64,000 nucleotides of DNA from Sequoia sempervirens (lineage: Eukaryota; Streptophyta; Pinopsida; Cupressales; Cupressaceae): the NCBI GenBank assembly GCA_007258455.2, contig VDFB02193867.1:567787469-567851468 (forward strand), read 5' to 3'. Shown piece by piece: positions 1 through 11,130 of this stretch. The notes under the pieces were generated by a model. The model searched no databases, was not told the origin of the DNA, and saw only the letters and a program-made list of their open reading frames with translations. The translations under genes and the position numbers were made by a program. Positions within the stretch are counted from its first letter, which is position 1, and each line of letters opens with the position of its first letter.

Positions 1-1191
1 AAATCGTTGTTTTCGTGTAGATCTCTCCATTGAACTATTTCGTGGCGAATTTCGGAAGTGAAGCAGCTTAAATGGAACACACACAATTTGCATTCTATTT
101 TATTTATTTTGAGAAATAAATAGTTTGTTTGTGCTATGCACATGGTTAGTCGTGGTCATGGCTCTTAATTTTGTAGTTGCTTTGTAAAGATTTAAATAAA
201 AATCCAAACATATTTCAAAAATCTCCTGCATTTGAAGGAAAATCTCCTGCTTTTTAATTTGAGAATTTGGTTTATGTATTTCATTAAAGATTATTGAAGA
301 AAACAAAAAACATCACCAGTGGCTGCAATCTTCTCAACAGTGTTACTAGCAGAAAATGAAACAATATACAAAGTAATGACATCAGTATATTGAAGACTAG
401 GTATAACAACCAACCTAGGTGATTAAGGAAATAGTGGCACTTTAACCTATATAGTATGTGTGTTGTGTTGTTCAAAAAATGACCCTAGATGACAAACTTC
501 TTTGCAAGTCACTCGACCATCAAATATAAATTCAACAAAAGCAATTATGGCTTAGAAACTTTATTGATTTTACCATAATTGTATCAACATTTGCTGCAAC
601 CCTTGTTGTCGCTAGCTCCCCTATTAGAAAGCAGACATGACCAAGTTGTTTGGACTAAGTTTGATAAGAAAAAAAGTGAAAAAATCAACAACAAATTGAT
701 TCTAGGAAAAATACCTTCAGGATGGGCTAACTTTTGCAAAGCTGTTGGGAGCAATCATGTTTGGTGCAAAGATCTTGAATCCTAATATACTGGTTGAAAA
801 CTTTGCACATGCCTTACATCTGCCAAAACGCTTGGACGAAGCTGATTAGTATTGAGCAACTCTTCTTATTTCAACGACGGTCAATGGTTGTGCAATAAAA
901 ATCTCATGAAAAAAGGTAAGTATGGAGGATATATCAGATTGTGGCAGTGAAAGTACTAGGTGAGATTGAAGGCAACAGTAAATACCATGCAATGTTTTGC
1001 AACTCACAGGACCGCACCAAACAACAAATGCAAATCTCTGAAGCGGCGTGCAAGCAAAAATGAATGCGTAAAACTGAAATGGAAAATAGAAAAAATGTGT
1101 AATAGCAAATAGCAAAGATTGTTTTGATTTAAATGAGTCCTCAAACAATATTTCTTTAGTAAAAGAGATGGGTTGTGATGTTAGTTCCTCA
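1..1191. other. No confident gene; short open frame 706-846
   Basis: I see no recognisable gene here. One plus-strand frame is open for 47 codons (706-846, stop TAG 847-849) and includes the residues LPKRLDEAD near its end, which looks protein-like, but it has no ATG in the frame and I cannot assign a family. It may be a decayed exon. The stretch ends at the TAATC target duplication (1192-1196) of the copia element. Confidence 0.4.
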
Positions 1192-1196
1192 TAATC

Positions 1197-1502
1197 TGTG
1201 AGAGATAATTAAGATTGTGCTAGAATATTTCTAGAGTCTTCCTGGAGCTGTTTTGAAATAAAAACATTTTAAAAAAGCGCTGTTGTAAAAAAAAGTTTCC
1301 AAATTTTAGAGTTTTCTAGAAAGTAAGAAGCTTCCAAGCTTCAAAGATTTATTAGCTATATATATATGATTGAGGAGAACTATTATACACAGTATTTTTG
1401 GATTGAATATATATATATTTTCAACTCTGTTTTTCCCTGTTTTGCCCTGTTTTTATCTATTTATTACAGCTGTTTTTATTATTTTTTGGGACTGTTTTTA
1501 CA
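1197..1502 (+). repeat. 5' LTR of the copia element
   Basis: Begins TGTGAGAGATAATTAAG and ends ...TTTTTACA directly before the primer-binding site. It matches the copy at 5370-5680 with scattered substitutions. A TATA-like run (AGCTATATATATATG, near 1350-1366) is the likely promoter core. Confidence 0.92.
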
Positions 1503-1514
1503 TGGTATTAGAGC
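1503..1514 (+). promoter_or_regulatory. Primer-binding site (copia)
   Basis: TGGTATTAGAGC follows the LTR without a spacer. It differs at one base from TGGTATCAGAGC, the usual plant copia site complementary to initiator methionine tRNA. Confidence 0.85.
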
Positions 1515-1666
1515 TAGAAAAATATTGCTAGAGGGATTTGTTGGAGGAAAATATATTGTTGGAAGTGGTTTGTTTGTAGGGCTAATATATTATTGGAGTG
1601 ATATTTGGTTGCAGGGCTATTATATTGCTAGAGTAATATTTGTTTGAAGGCTGATTTTTTACTAAC

Positions 1667-2981
1667 ATGGGTTCTTTAAATGAAGTTTTGCCTGTCTTTG
1701 ATGGAAGTGGTTTTGCAGATTGGAAGATTACAGTCAAGAATGCTCAAAGAGAGAAGGCTTTATGGAGGATAGTGAATAAAGAAATTGGGGAACCTCAACA
1801 AAATGATAGAGAAAAGGAGTTGTGGAAATGCAAGTTGGGGCAAGCTAGAGGTATTATTGGTAAAGCTTTGGACCCCAATTTGAATACAAGATTTGTTGAT
1901 GTTGATAATCCAATATAGCTATGGGAAAATTTAGAAAATGATTATAAAGATGCAGAAATTGCTAGCATGTTTAGTATAGAAGAAAAATTGATGAATTTAG
2001 ATCCATCTGATTTTGAAAAAATGTCTGATTACTTCAATGAAGTTACTTTTTTAAATGCTCAGTTAAAAAGAATAGGTGTTGAATATGCAAAAAAAGATTT
2101 TCAGTTGATTGCAATGGTTGAAAGTAAGCTTCCCCAGCCATATAAGGTATTTAAGGAATCAAGAAAAAGGGTTCTTCAACTAAATCCCAATACCCCCCAG
2201 CAAACTTTTGATCAATTTTGCAAGTCTGTTTTAGATGAAGAAGTTCAACTTATTAAAGAAGGATATATTAAAAGGAATCATGCATTTGCAGCTAAGGGAA
2301 AAGAGTATACTAGAAATTTTGATAAAAAAAAAGAATTGGAAAAATAAATCTAGAAATGATGATGGCTCTAACCACTTTTCTAGAAATGATGGTACAGAAA
2401 AGCAAGTTGGAAGAAAACCCATTATTTGCAGGTATTGTGGAGGTGAGAATCACATGGAGAAATTTTGTTTGAAGAAGAGGGACAATGAAAGACAGCAATA
2501 TAAGCCTAAGAAAGAAAGGTTTAATGATGGAAAGATGGATAAAAATAGTTTTCTGGAAGTGTCCTTCCAAAAGCAAGGAAAAGGTATGGGAGTAACTTCT
2601 AGACCAACAAATAAATCCACTGTTAAAGGGGGTTATTTTGCTTCAGACTTTAATAAAGAATGGATTCTAGATTCAGGAGCATCTTATCACATGACTGGAG
2701 ATATATCTTTATTTGTTGATTTTAATGAAGAAACAAATTCAAATCAAGAAATAACTATTGGCAATAAAATGAAGCTTCCAATTTTAGGAACAAGAACTGT
2801 TAATGTGACAAATGGGAATTTGAAAAATGTTTTATTGGTAAAAGGGTTAAGGGTAAATCTTATTTTAGTATATAAAATATTTCAAGTTGGATATGAATTT
2901 GTTGTCACTATTGATCAAGTTATTGTTAGAGATAAAAAAAGACCCAAGCAATATAATTGCTATGGTAGAGTTGATCATTAA
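1667..2981 (+). pseudogene. Copia gag, zinc knuckle and protease, broken
   Basis: This encodes the capsid part and protease of the copia polyprotein. The start at 1667 opens MGSLNEVLPVFDGSGFADW, a typical copia gag beginning. An in-frame TAG (1916-1918) interrupts it just before LWENLE, and the same frame resumes. At the run of A's near 2325-2335 the frame shifts; the rest continues in the frame read from 2235. There the CCHC knuckle CRYCGGENHMEKFC (about 2430-2470) and the aspartic protease motif DSGASYHMTGD (about 2671-2703) are intact. Coding ends with a TAA at 2979-2981, and a further shift leads into integrase. Confidence 0.88.
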
Positions 2982-2999
2982 GAGAGTCTATTTAAATTT

Positions 3000-3696
3000 G
3001 TGGGGTTTGTTGATGATGAGCACACACTCTCTCATGCTTTAATTGCTCAGACTGATTATATGTCAAAACTTTGGCTTGCTAGACTTGGACATATAAATTA
3101 TAGAAAATTGCAAGACATGATTATAATGGATATGGTAAGAGGATTAAAAAAAAATCAACTTTTGAAGGTGTTTGTGAAAGATGTGTGATAGAAAAACATC
3201 ATTGAGATCCTTTTGATTCAAGTAAAGCATGGAGAGCCAATCATCCGCTACAACTTATTCATAGTGATTTATGTGAATCGGGCTATCCTTCACTTTCAGG
3301 TGCCAAGTACCTTCTCACATTTATTGATGATTACAGTAGGAGAGTATGGGTTTATTTTCTTGAAAGGAAAAATGAAGTATTTTAAATTTTTCAGAAGTTG
3401 AAGACATTAGTTGAAATCAAAGTGGGAAAAGAATTAAATACTTAAGAATGGATAATGGGGATGGATATTGCAATTATGCATTTGAGTCATTTTGTGAAAA
3501 TTATGGTATTAAGGTGCAAAGAATAGTTCCTTAAACTCCTCAACAAAATGGGGTGGCTGAAAGAATGAATGTAACTCTTTTAGAGATGGCTCGTTGTATG
3601 TTGTATTTTAAAAGTTTACATAATAAATTTTGGGGTTTGATTATTTCTTGTGCTGCATGTATATTGTAAATAGAATCCCCACTAAACCTCTTTTCA
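3000..3696 (+). pseudogene. Copia integrase, N-terminal and core parts, broken
   Basis: Integrase inserts the cDNA into the host genome. The zinc-binding start is visible as LGHINYRKLQ (about 3087-3116) and CERCV (about 3174-3188). The core follows across several frames: IHSDLCES and FIDDYSRRVWVYF hold two acidic positions. The third active-site region reads DNGDGY where the family has DNGGEY, so the catalytic Glu is gone. The GVAERMN block (about 3549-3569) is preserved. A stop sits before TPQQNG. The coding sequence then runs to the left inversion breakpoint at about 3690-3700, after IPTKPLFK. Confidence 0.85.
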
Positions 3697-4858
3697 AATA
3701 ATCAATTAGCCTAATATTTGGTCCAGCTATGAGTAAATCATTCGCATAGATTGCAACAAGAATAATTTCATTTTGCACTCTCTTCACATAAAGATTTGGA
3801 TATGATTTACATTTTTTAAACCCATGAAGCTGAAAATACCTATCAATCTTCTCATTCCATACTCTTGGTGCTTGTTTAAGTCCATAAAGTGACTTCTTTA
3901 ATCTGCAAACAAGATTAGGATGTTGCTGATCTACAAAACTTGGTGGTTGATCCATATATATTTCTTCATATAAATCTCCATTTAAGAAAGCATTTTTGAT
4001 ATCCATTTGATGAACATGCCACCCAAGACTTGCAGCCAAAGAAAGAATAATTCTAAATGTATTCAATTTAATGACAAGAGCAAATGTTTCTTCATAATCA
4101 ACACCCTCTTTTTGATTGAATCCCTTACCAAACAATCTAGCTTTAAATTTTTCTATAGCGCCATTTGATTTAAATTTTGTTTTATAAACCCATTTGCAAC
4201 CAATCACATTCTTACCTTTGGGAAGTGGCACAAGTTTCCAATTTTTATTTTTTATCAAAGCATCATATTCTTCTTTCATTGCTTGCTCCCATTCTTTCTT
4301 CCCTCTAGCTTCCTCATATGAGTTTGGGTCATTAATTTGCAATACTTTGTCCATGAGAGCACTACCATTCCTTCCTTGGATCTTTGAGCCTTGCTTGTAT
4401 ATTTCTTCAACACTCCTTGTCTTTTGTCTAGCTGAAAAGTCATCTTCTTCATCATCACTACCTGCAAAAAATGTCTAATTACAAGCATTAGTTATTTCAT
4501 TTTCAATAGTATTGTCATCATTTGTAGAAGTGCACAACTCATCCTCATCAATGTAGTCTCCATTTCTTTTTAAAATATCTAAAAAATGAGAAGCATTTGT
4601 TGTTGTAGAGTGAAAGGAAGTGGTTGTAAGTTGTGAATGCTCATCAAAATTTACATCTCTACTAACAAAGACCTTGTTTTTTGTTAAATCATATAACCTA
4701 TAAGCCTTTGATTCTTCATTATAACCCATAAAAAAACACTTATGACTCTTTGGTTCTAACTTTTGTCTCTTTTCATCAGGAATGTGTGCCCAAGCAATAC
4801 ACCCAAAAACTCTAAAATAACCAATGTGAGGTTTCCTACCACTCCATGCTTCTTCAAG
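3697..4858 (-). pseudogene. Inverted copia integrase C-terminus and reverse transcriptase
   Basis: On the minus strand, in sense order from 4858 down, EEAWSGRKP and FRVFGCIAW mark the integrase C-terminal part. Open frames 4475-4903 and 3641-4354 follow. The reverse transcriptase shows CKWVYKTKF, VHQMDIKNAFLNGDL and KSLYGLKQAPRVWN, all hallmark copia motifs. The polymerase active site reads YAND where the family has YVDD, so one catalytic aspartate is lost. Both outer ends stop at sequence that belongs to plus-strand neighbours: IPTKPLFK on the left and GDIDYKKSTGG on the right. Short shared bases (around CCTCTTTTCAAA on the left, AAGGGTGATA on the right) sit at the junctions. Confidence 0.9.
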
Positions 4859-5309
4859 GGTGATATAGATTATAAGAAATCTACTGGTGGTTATATTTTT
4901 CAACTTGGATCAGGTGCAATTACATGGAGCAGCAAAAAAAAACTACATCATTGTCATCATGTGAAGTAGAATATAGAGCAGCAAAAGAAGCTGGAAAGGA
5001 AGCAGTTTGGATTCACAACCTTTTATTTGAGCTTGGTTTTGCACAAAGTTTAGCTACTCCTTTGTATTGTGATAATCAAAGTGCTATACAAGTTGCAACT
5101 AATCCTATTTTTCATGCTAAAACAAAACACATTGAGATTGATGTTCACTATATATTCTAGATCTTGTTCAAGAAAATTTTGTTAATCTCCAATTTTGTCC
5201 AAGTGAAGACCAAGCAGTAGATATATTTACTAAAAGTATGCTTGAGTCCAAATTTCTGAAATTACATGGTATGCTAGGCATGATTGAAGTGAACATTAAG
5301 GGGGGATAG
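4858..5309 (+). pseudogene. Copia RNase H and pol C-terminus, broken
   Basis: RNase H degrades the RNA template during reverse transcription. GDIDYKKSTGGYIF, GAITWSSKKK and SSCEVEYRA (4860-4980) are standard copia RNase H motifs, as are CDNQSAIQVATNP and HAKTKHIEID. After HYI near 5152 the frame shifts by one; the next frame carries DIFTKSM (about 5219-5239) and ends at TAG 5307-5309. The first half of the domain's upstream connection region is missing because of the rearrangement at 4858. Confidence 0.88.
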
Positions 5310-5360
5310 TAATATAATGTTCCCCTCTCTTTTGAATTTTCTTTCTTTCTAGCCAATCTT

Positions 5361-5369
5361 AAGGGGGGG
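5361..5369 (+). promoter_or_regulatory. Polypurine tract (copia)
   Basis: AAGGGGGGG directly precedes the 3' LTR and primes plus-strand DNA. A second similar tract, TTAAGGGGGGATAG, overlaps the pol stop codon at about 5297-5310. Confidence 0.85.
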
Positions 5370-5680
5370 TGTTAGAGATAATTAAGATTGTGCTAGAATA
5401 TTTCTAAAGTCTTCTTGGAGCTATTTTGAAATAAAAACATTTTAAAAAAGAGTTGTTGTAAAAAGAAGTTTCCAGATTTTAGAGTTTTCTAGAAAGAAAG
5501 AAGCTTCTAAGCTTCAAAGATTTAATAGCTATATATATGTGATTGAAGACAACTGCTGTACACAGTATTTTTGGATTGAATATATATCTTTTTTCAACTT
5601 TGTTTTGCCCTGTTTTTCCCTATTCTTATCTATTTATTACTGTTGTTATGTTTTTATTATTTTTTGGGACTATTTTTATA
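5370..5680 (+). repeat. 3' LTR of the copia element
   Basis: Begins TGTTAGAGATAATTAAG and ends ...ATTTTTATA; the terminal CA of the 5' copy reads TA here. It is followed by the TAATC target duplication (5681-5685). Confidence 0.9.
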
Positions 5681-5685
5681 TAATC

Positions 5686-8600
5686 AAAGTTAAAGTTCTT
5701 TGTTAGGACCATTCTAGATGGACACACTATAGTCCTCCATGCTAGCTTGAGTGATACAACTGAATATAAGTTAAATATATATGCGTAGAACTAACATATA
5801 TTTAAAACTTGCAATAGCACCTTTAAAACCAGTCTAGATGGACCCATTTAACTATATATAAGTTACAGTTCTTTGGTAGGGCCATTCTAGATGGACGCAT
5901 TGAACTGAAATGGGAAATAGTAGCAATGCATGCAGCTGTACCAATTGATTTTATCACTAATTTGTTTGGCACCGGACTATTTTGATCACATGTTTGTGTG
6001 CTATCTAGAAGTTGGAGAAGCAAAAGCATTTTGTTTGATTCTTTTCTATGCGTGCTTGTAGTTGCTGCATATTTATTGGCCTTGTGTGTAATATTTTAAT
6101 CACAGATCCATCAATCTCCTCCATGGCTTCTCCTTTTTTTCAAGAATAAAATCTTCATATACCCACGCCAACGACAACTTCCAGCGATGTAATTCCTAAA
6201 TCCATTTTCAGGAAAAAGAATAAAGCAACTTCATTTAAAAAGGCAAACAAAATAATGATTTACTTCACCTCTTATAGTTGCATTTCATTTCACCCAAGAA
6301 AGATGTAGAGTTAATGTTCGTTGAGTCAATTGATTTATAGATACCCCATAAATGGGATCGAATTTCTTGTCTAGTAATTAGTCCATTTGGTAGGTAACCT
6401 AATAATCACGTCGTCGCTCTTAATTTTATACTAACCAAATAAATAATTAATATTTTCAATCTCCAAAATACAAGATATAAAAGACCTTGCTTGCAAGCTT
6501 TTCCATGTAACACTAGGCTGGGTTGGGTTGGATTGGTTTGATAACTAATAATAAATTAGGGAATATATAAACTATTGCATTAAGAATATGTTTATATACT
6601 ATCAAGAAACATAACAAATTTATAATAACAAAATATATATATTTAGAAATATTAATGGATTGATTCTTCTTTATTTTGATTAAGTGGTAGATTATATATA
6701 TATATAAATACAATGTTAAACATTTGTTAGAAAAGAATCAAAATATATTTTAAAAAATATTTTCAAGGTTAATTTTAATGGATTATTAAGAAATATTTTA
6801 AGGAGATTAGTATATTATGTGTCATTAGAGATTGTAGAAGGTTATCATCATTACACCATTTAAAAAAATTCTTATGTTGAGACATATTTAGTTATTTTAA
6901 ACCTTTAAATCAATTTCTTCTTATAAAGTTAACCAAGTTTGTCTGGGTGATTCTAATATAATGATTAATGCTCTTTTGAAATACTTTTCTCATAATAAGG
7001 AGATTAACAATACTTCTAAGATAAGATTAGAACACTTTTAATTGTTTGGAAGATCATATAATTCATAGACTTTCTTAACTATCTTTGGAATCGATACAGA
7101 TGATCATATAATAATTTATAGTTCTTTTAATAAGTGAGGCAAGCTTATAAAATTTTGGGAAATTGGTTCCTATAAGGGATGATCAAATCATCATTCCCAA
7201 TATAATCATTTTATTTCATGACTCTTGTATTGATACCAATCCATTCTAATGATTGTAAATTTGATGGTTGATAATACTTTTCTTTTGTGGAAAGTTGCAT
7301 GTGTCCTTTTGCATGTTTTATTAACATGGGTGAAGTCTATTTGAGTCACATTACAATTGGTATGTTTTGCACTTCCTCTAGTGATCTGTGTTGTCAATTT
7401 TGGTCTATGTGCTTGAAGTTGCAGTGAAGCCATTATTCTTATTTTCTGAAAAAAGGAAATAGCCTTTAGAGGACCTATCCCGATGTCATGTTGAAGAAAT
7501 TTTTCATCATTTAATTTGATTTGGTTGAAGTTTCCTTTGAAGAAGTTACATGGACTGATTACTTGGAGCTGGATATGTAAATCCATGTCAATTTTGAGGT
7601 GGCTTCCTATCTTCTCTTAAACATGCTTAAATTGGTGAAAAAATAAAGTGGTCATGACAAAGGTTGCATAGTGTCTTATGTGGTCTATTTTCAAAGGCGA
7701 CTTTAAATAAATTTTGGAGCTAGCATGGAATGTTTTGATGGAGCAACTCTTAGTTTCTCCTCAATTAGTTCAAAGGCTTGGCTTCAACAAGCACATTCCA
7801 AGAACTTGAAAAGAAAGGTTTTGGTTATGGTGCATTAGATGAAAGCAATTATAGATATGTTGTGGAAGAGTCTCTCCTTTTGGTGCTAATATCGTTCATT
7901 CACTTGCAAAGAGTAATATACATTCATTCACTTGTATTAGGTTGTTCCACCTAATGGAGGAGATTAGAAAACTAAGCCCATCTTAAATTACTAATCATAC
8001 CAATTCAAATGTGGAGAGATTGTAACATGATTTGGTAGGGGGTTAGCAAGAGAAAACATAAAACATGGTTGGCTAGAAGGATTATGTGGGCAACTTGTAT
8101 CTGACCTACTTTGGAAAGTAATCAATTGGTCCACAAGAGCATTTTGATCTTTAACTTATTCATAAACTATTTTCTCATATTGATTATGGTGATACCTATC
8201 CCAAAGAGGATACCTAAATTCTTGGATATCTTACCATGTTGCAATAGGTACCATTCTTTGTAAAGCGAGGGGTGGTGGATAGAGGGTGAGTAAAATAATT
8301 CTATTTTATACATTATTATATTAATATTTGACAAGCTTCTACTAAAATCAAACAACACATCATTTACAAATGATCCAAATTATATTCAACCCTAAACTTA
8401 TCTCCCATATTTAATTACTCTTCGTTAATACTAATATTCAATTTTCTCTTTAAAAATTTATTTGTTAAAAGACTACTTTTCCTTGACCTAACACCCTTAG
8501 TACCTTGATTAGTATTGCCATCCAACAATTTGATCCGAGGAAAAAGATTCAAATTAATCTTCCACCATGGGATTCTTCCATAGGACCATCCTTTCTCTAT

Positions 8601-8957
8601 CTACGTACCTTCTCATTCAAAATTTTTGAAAAACATTATTCATTATCTTTCTATGCCCCACATCTCTCTCTCTCTACATTGTAAATTCCCTCGCATACTG
8701 CACGTCTTCTTCTGTTACATTACTACCAAATACTTGAGCTGCCACAATTATTGACCGCTTTCCTTACTCTGCAATTCCCGTGAATTGCTCACAGGATCCA
8801 ACACAAAATTCTTGATCGCCCATTCCTGCTAAATTTGCCCTGAAGCACAAAAAATAAGTTTTCTGCCCCCAAAAATCGATCCAACGGCCACTTAAAAATT
8901 AATGTAAATTCTTCTCCAATTCATGAATACAAAAATCAGTGTATGATTATTTGGGCA
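5686..8957. other. Intergenic, no gene seen
   Basis: AT-rich sequence without a convincing coding region. Three copies of a block close to CCATTCTAGATGGAC occur at about 5709, 5827 and 5880 with flanking similarity (TTCTTTGxTAGG), a small degenerate repeat. A CT run lies near 8667-8680, ahead of the gene remnant at 8958. Confidence 0.6.
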
Positions 8958-9353
8958 TGGCGACAACCGCATTCAAATCCACAATGATAAGCTAGCTTAA
9001 TTCTATTCCAGCTAGCTTAGTGATAAGCTCTCCGACTCGCATAATGTCAGCCCCATCAGGGGCTCCAATGTAGGGCCCTTTATTAATATTGTGTATGGCT
9101 CCTCTGCAATGCTTGATAACCCGCCTCTCACACAAGAAGTGGACGGTCAGTTTCTTGTCACCAGACGGATATAGCTACTGATAACCACTCCAAAGCGAAA
9201 AAGTTTTCGAGGAGAGGCAGGTCAGTTATCAGAAATGGTGCCTCTAATCACAATGCAAACCCTCCCGATAATGGAAGGAGGAAGCAGCGTTCCGTGTCTC
9301 TGGTTCGCCAACATCACTACAGTGACTCCACATCTGAGTTAGGATTTGATTAA
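8958..9353 (+). pseudogene. Remnant of a plant protein with Ser/Arg-rich N-terminus
   Basis: The sequence is richer in GC and coding-like compared with its surroundings. ATG 8958 opens MATTAFKST, then TAG at 8994-8996. A second frame from about 9016 to 9173 reads SDSHNVSPIRGSNVGPF and LDNPPLTQEVDG. A third frame, open from 9120 with no ATG, carries RRGRSVIRNG and RRKQRSVSLVRQHHYSDS and stops at TAA 9351-9353. This order (MATTAFKST start, RRGRSV, then RRxRSVSxVR-YSDS) resembles, from memory, the N-terminus of a plant-specific family of unknown function. I read it as a frameshifted gene copy or first exon. A 22-bp duplication around AGCTAGCTTA (8990-9025) may have broken the frame. The family assignment is unverified. 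Confidence 0.42.
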
Positions 9354-9471
9354 AAGAAAAATGTAAAAAGCCACATTTCAATAGATTCAGGGCTCCATTT
9401 GGTTTATTTGGGATAATATTTCAATAGATTTAGTGCTCTATCTCTCCCCATCTCTCCCTCCCTCTCTCTAT

Positions 9472-9690
9472 TTATCTCCCCCCTCTATATCTCCCATATG
9501 AAGATTTTTGTTTAATGGGTTGGCCTTGATCTGTAGTAACTACTGTAAACAAGTAACCTGAAAATCTATTGTCAAGTCTTTCACTTTGATTATATAAATC
9601 TGCATAATTGTCTATAATAATCAAATCCATGAAAGCATCATGAAAGGTCGCAAATGGGTCTACCAGCTTCTCCGAAAATGTCACAACCAT
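9472..9690 (-). pseudogene. Possible OVATE-like coding remnant
   Basis: A 72-codon minus-strand open frame starts MVVTFSEKLVDPFATFHDAF and continues with DLI...ADLYNQSERL and SGYLF. Spacing and hydrophobic positions weakly recall the OVATE domain of plant OFP repressors (DPYxDFRxSM...LExLLxCYLxLN), but key residues differ, and the flanking sequence is not coding. It may be chance. No neighbour supports it except the other gene remnant 120 bp away on the opposite strand. Confidence 0.2.
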
Positions 9691-9699
9691 TTTGAAAGA

Positions 9700-10427
9700 T
9701 ACGACAGTGGAGAGACTTTATTAGGCACTCTATTATCTCCCTTGAAATCTTCCCTGAATTAATATCCATGCATCGCTTATTTGAAGCATGCATCTTGCCA
9801 GAGCAGTCTACACAACACCTAGACTCTTTGGGAATCTACGTGGCACGAAGCAAAGATTGAAGGGCTACCAATGTAGGATTATTGTTGTTGATGTTTATCA
9901 ATCATGCCAATTGTAATTAATATGTTATGCTCGATAATGCAGTCATTAGAGATTTTTAATGTCTTATATTGGACAATGTCATCATTAGAGATTTTTTAGT
10001 AATATATTGCTCACAAAAGTTTTATTTTATATAACTAATATTAAGTGAGGTCCTTTACACATCGGATAATATTGGTGAGATATTTCATAATGATTTTTTG
10101 GCTTTTATGATATATAAATAAATCAAGGGGTTAAGGTTTAGGTGTTAATGGAATTATTATTATAATATTATAGTTTATATAAATATAATAAAAGTTAGAT
10201 TTTCAATTTATAGAGTAATGTATTATAGGAATTGTATATTACAATTTTAAATAAATATAATAAGAAAAATTGAATATGTATAATTGTTTTTAGATATTAA
10301 TAATGATTTTGATTTTTATGTATATTGGTATGCTGATGTGGCATTACATGATTGGTCAGTTTGTGTATTTTTTAAATTAAAGTGAGTTTTAGTTGGATAT
10401 TAAATGTAAATTCATTGACACTTTTAT
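9700..10427. other. Intergenic, very AT-rich
   Basis: No gene or element was recognised. The phrase TCATTAGAGATTTTT occurs twice about 45 bp apart near 9945 and 9990. Confidence 0.55.
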
Positions 10428-10492
10428 TGTCCAAAAGTGGGCCCCGACTGTCCAAAGTTGGACCCCAGGCTGTCCAAAACTATACCCACGAC
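10428..10492 (+). repeat. Three imperfect 21-22 bp tandem repeats
   Basis: Units start TGTCCAAA at 10428, 10449 and 10471, each followed by a C/G-rich half (GTGGGCCCCGAC, GTTGGACCCCAGGC, ACTATACCCACGAC). It is a GC-rich island in AT-rich DNA. Confidence 0.8.
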
Positions 10493-10533
10493 TGACTCCT
10501 CTCCCTTCAATCGATTCCTCTCCATTACAATGT

Positions 10534-10683
10534 GAGAGTGGTAGGAGTAAGCGATCTCAGTCACGGGCTTGTTAGGCATATAAATATGAACTCTCCACTG
10601 GCGTTACTGAGAGTGGTAGGAGTAAGCGATCTCAGTCACGGGCTAGTTAGGTATATAAATCTGAACTCTCCACTAGTGTTACT
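10534..10683 (+). repeat. 75-bp tandem duplication containing a TATA-like motif
   Basis: Two head-to-tail copies (10534-10608 and 10609-10683) begin GAGAGTGGTAGGAGTAAGC and differ at only a few positions. Each has CATATAAATATG or TATATAAATCTG at the same place, which could act as a TATA box, but no coding region follows downstream. Confidence 0.88.
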
Positions 10684-11130
10684 GCTACGAATAAACAAAG
10701 TCAGTCACTAGGGACCGAGGGGCAATGGGCAATGCATTTCATCGGACCTTGACTTGAGATGACCTAGGGTCTAAAGGATAATGATAAAATATAAGGGATC
10801 AAAGCTTTTAATCTCTCTTTTCCGGGAATATTCTATGGAAAACCTAACCCACCCGATGCTTGCTCTAATTCTAGATGTCGGCTTAGCCTAATGAATGGGT
10901 AATGATATATAATTATATATTTTTTTTCGTACGCAACACTTACTTTAAATTAAAGAAACACCACGTACATACAAAGTTGTTGACCTAGAGCTTCTTATTT
11001 ATATAAATACAAATAAATGTACCCATCCGTAACAAAGGTCAATTGTCTATTTTGTCCGTACTTAAGATTTGCCTCTCTTAGATTAAGGAAATACAAGAAA
11101 ATTAAAAAGCTATTGACTTACGTTTCGATA

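Larger units (their letters stand above)
1197..5680 (+). mobile_element. Ty1/copia LTR retrotransposon, internally inverted and degenerate
   Basis: A 4,484-bp LTR retrotransposon bounded by matching 5-bp target duplications TAATC (1192-1196 and 5681-5685). Directly visible are two LTRs of about 306 and 311 bp, a primer-binding site starting TGGTATTAGAGC right after the 5' LTR, and a G-rich polypurine tract right before the 3' LTR. Coding order identifies copia: gag, zinc knuckle, protease, integrase, reverse transcriptase, RNase H. From about 3697 to 4858 the integrase C-terminus and reverse transcriptase lie on the minus strand, while everything on both sides is on the plus strand. The part of pol between the palm domain and RNase H (roughly 200 residues by family norm) is absent. 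Stops, frameshifts and mutated catalytic residues make it non-functional. Confidence 0.95.

Noticed and set aside
846..1148. 100-codon minus ORF rich in Phe and Cys
   Set aside because: No motif; the opposite strand looks equally open and neither is convincing.
7206..7586. 126-codon minus ORF with a KGN motif, considered as LINE RNase H
   Set aside because: Only one short motif fits; the catalytic acidic residues and neighbouring blocks could not be placed.
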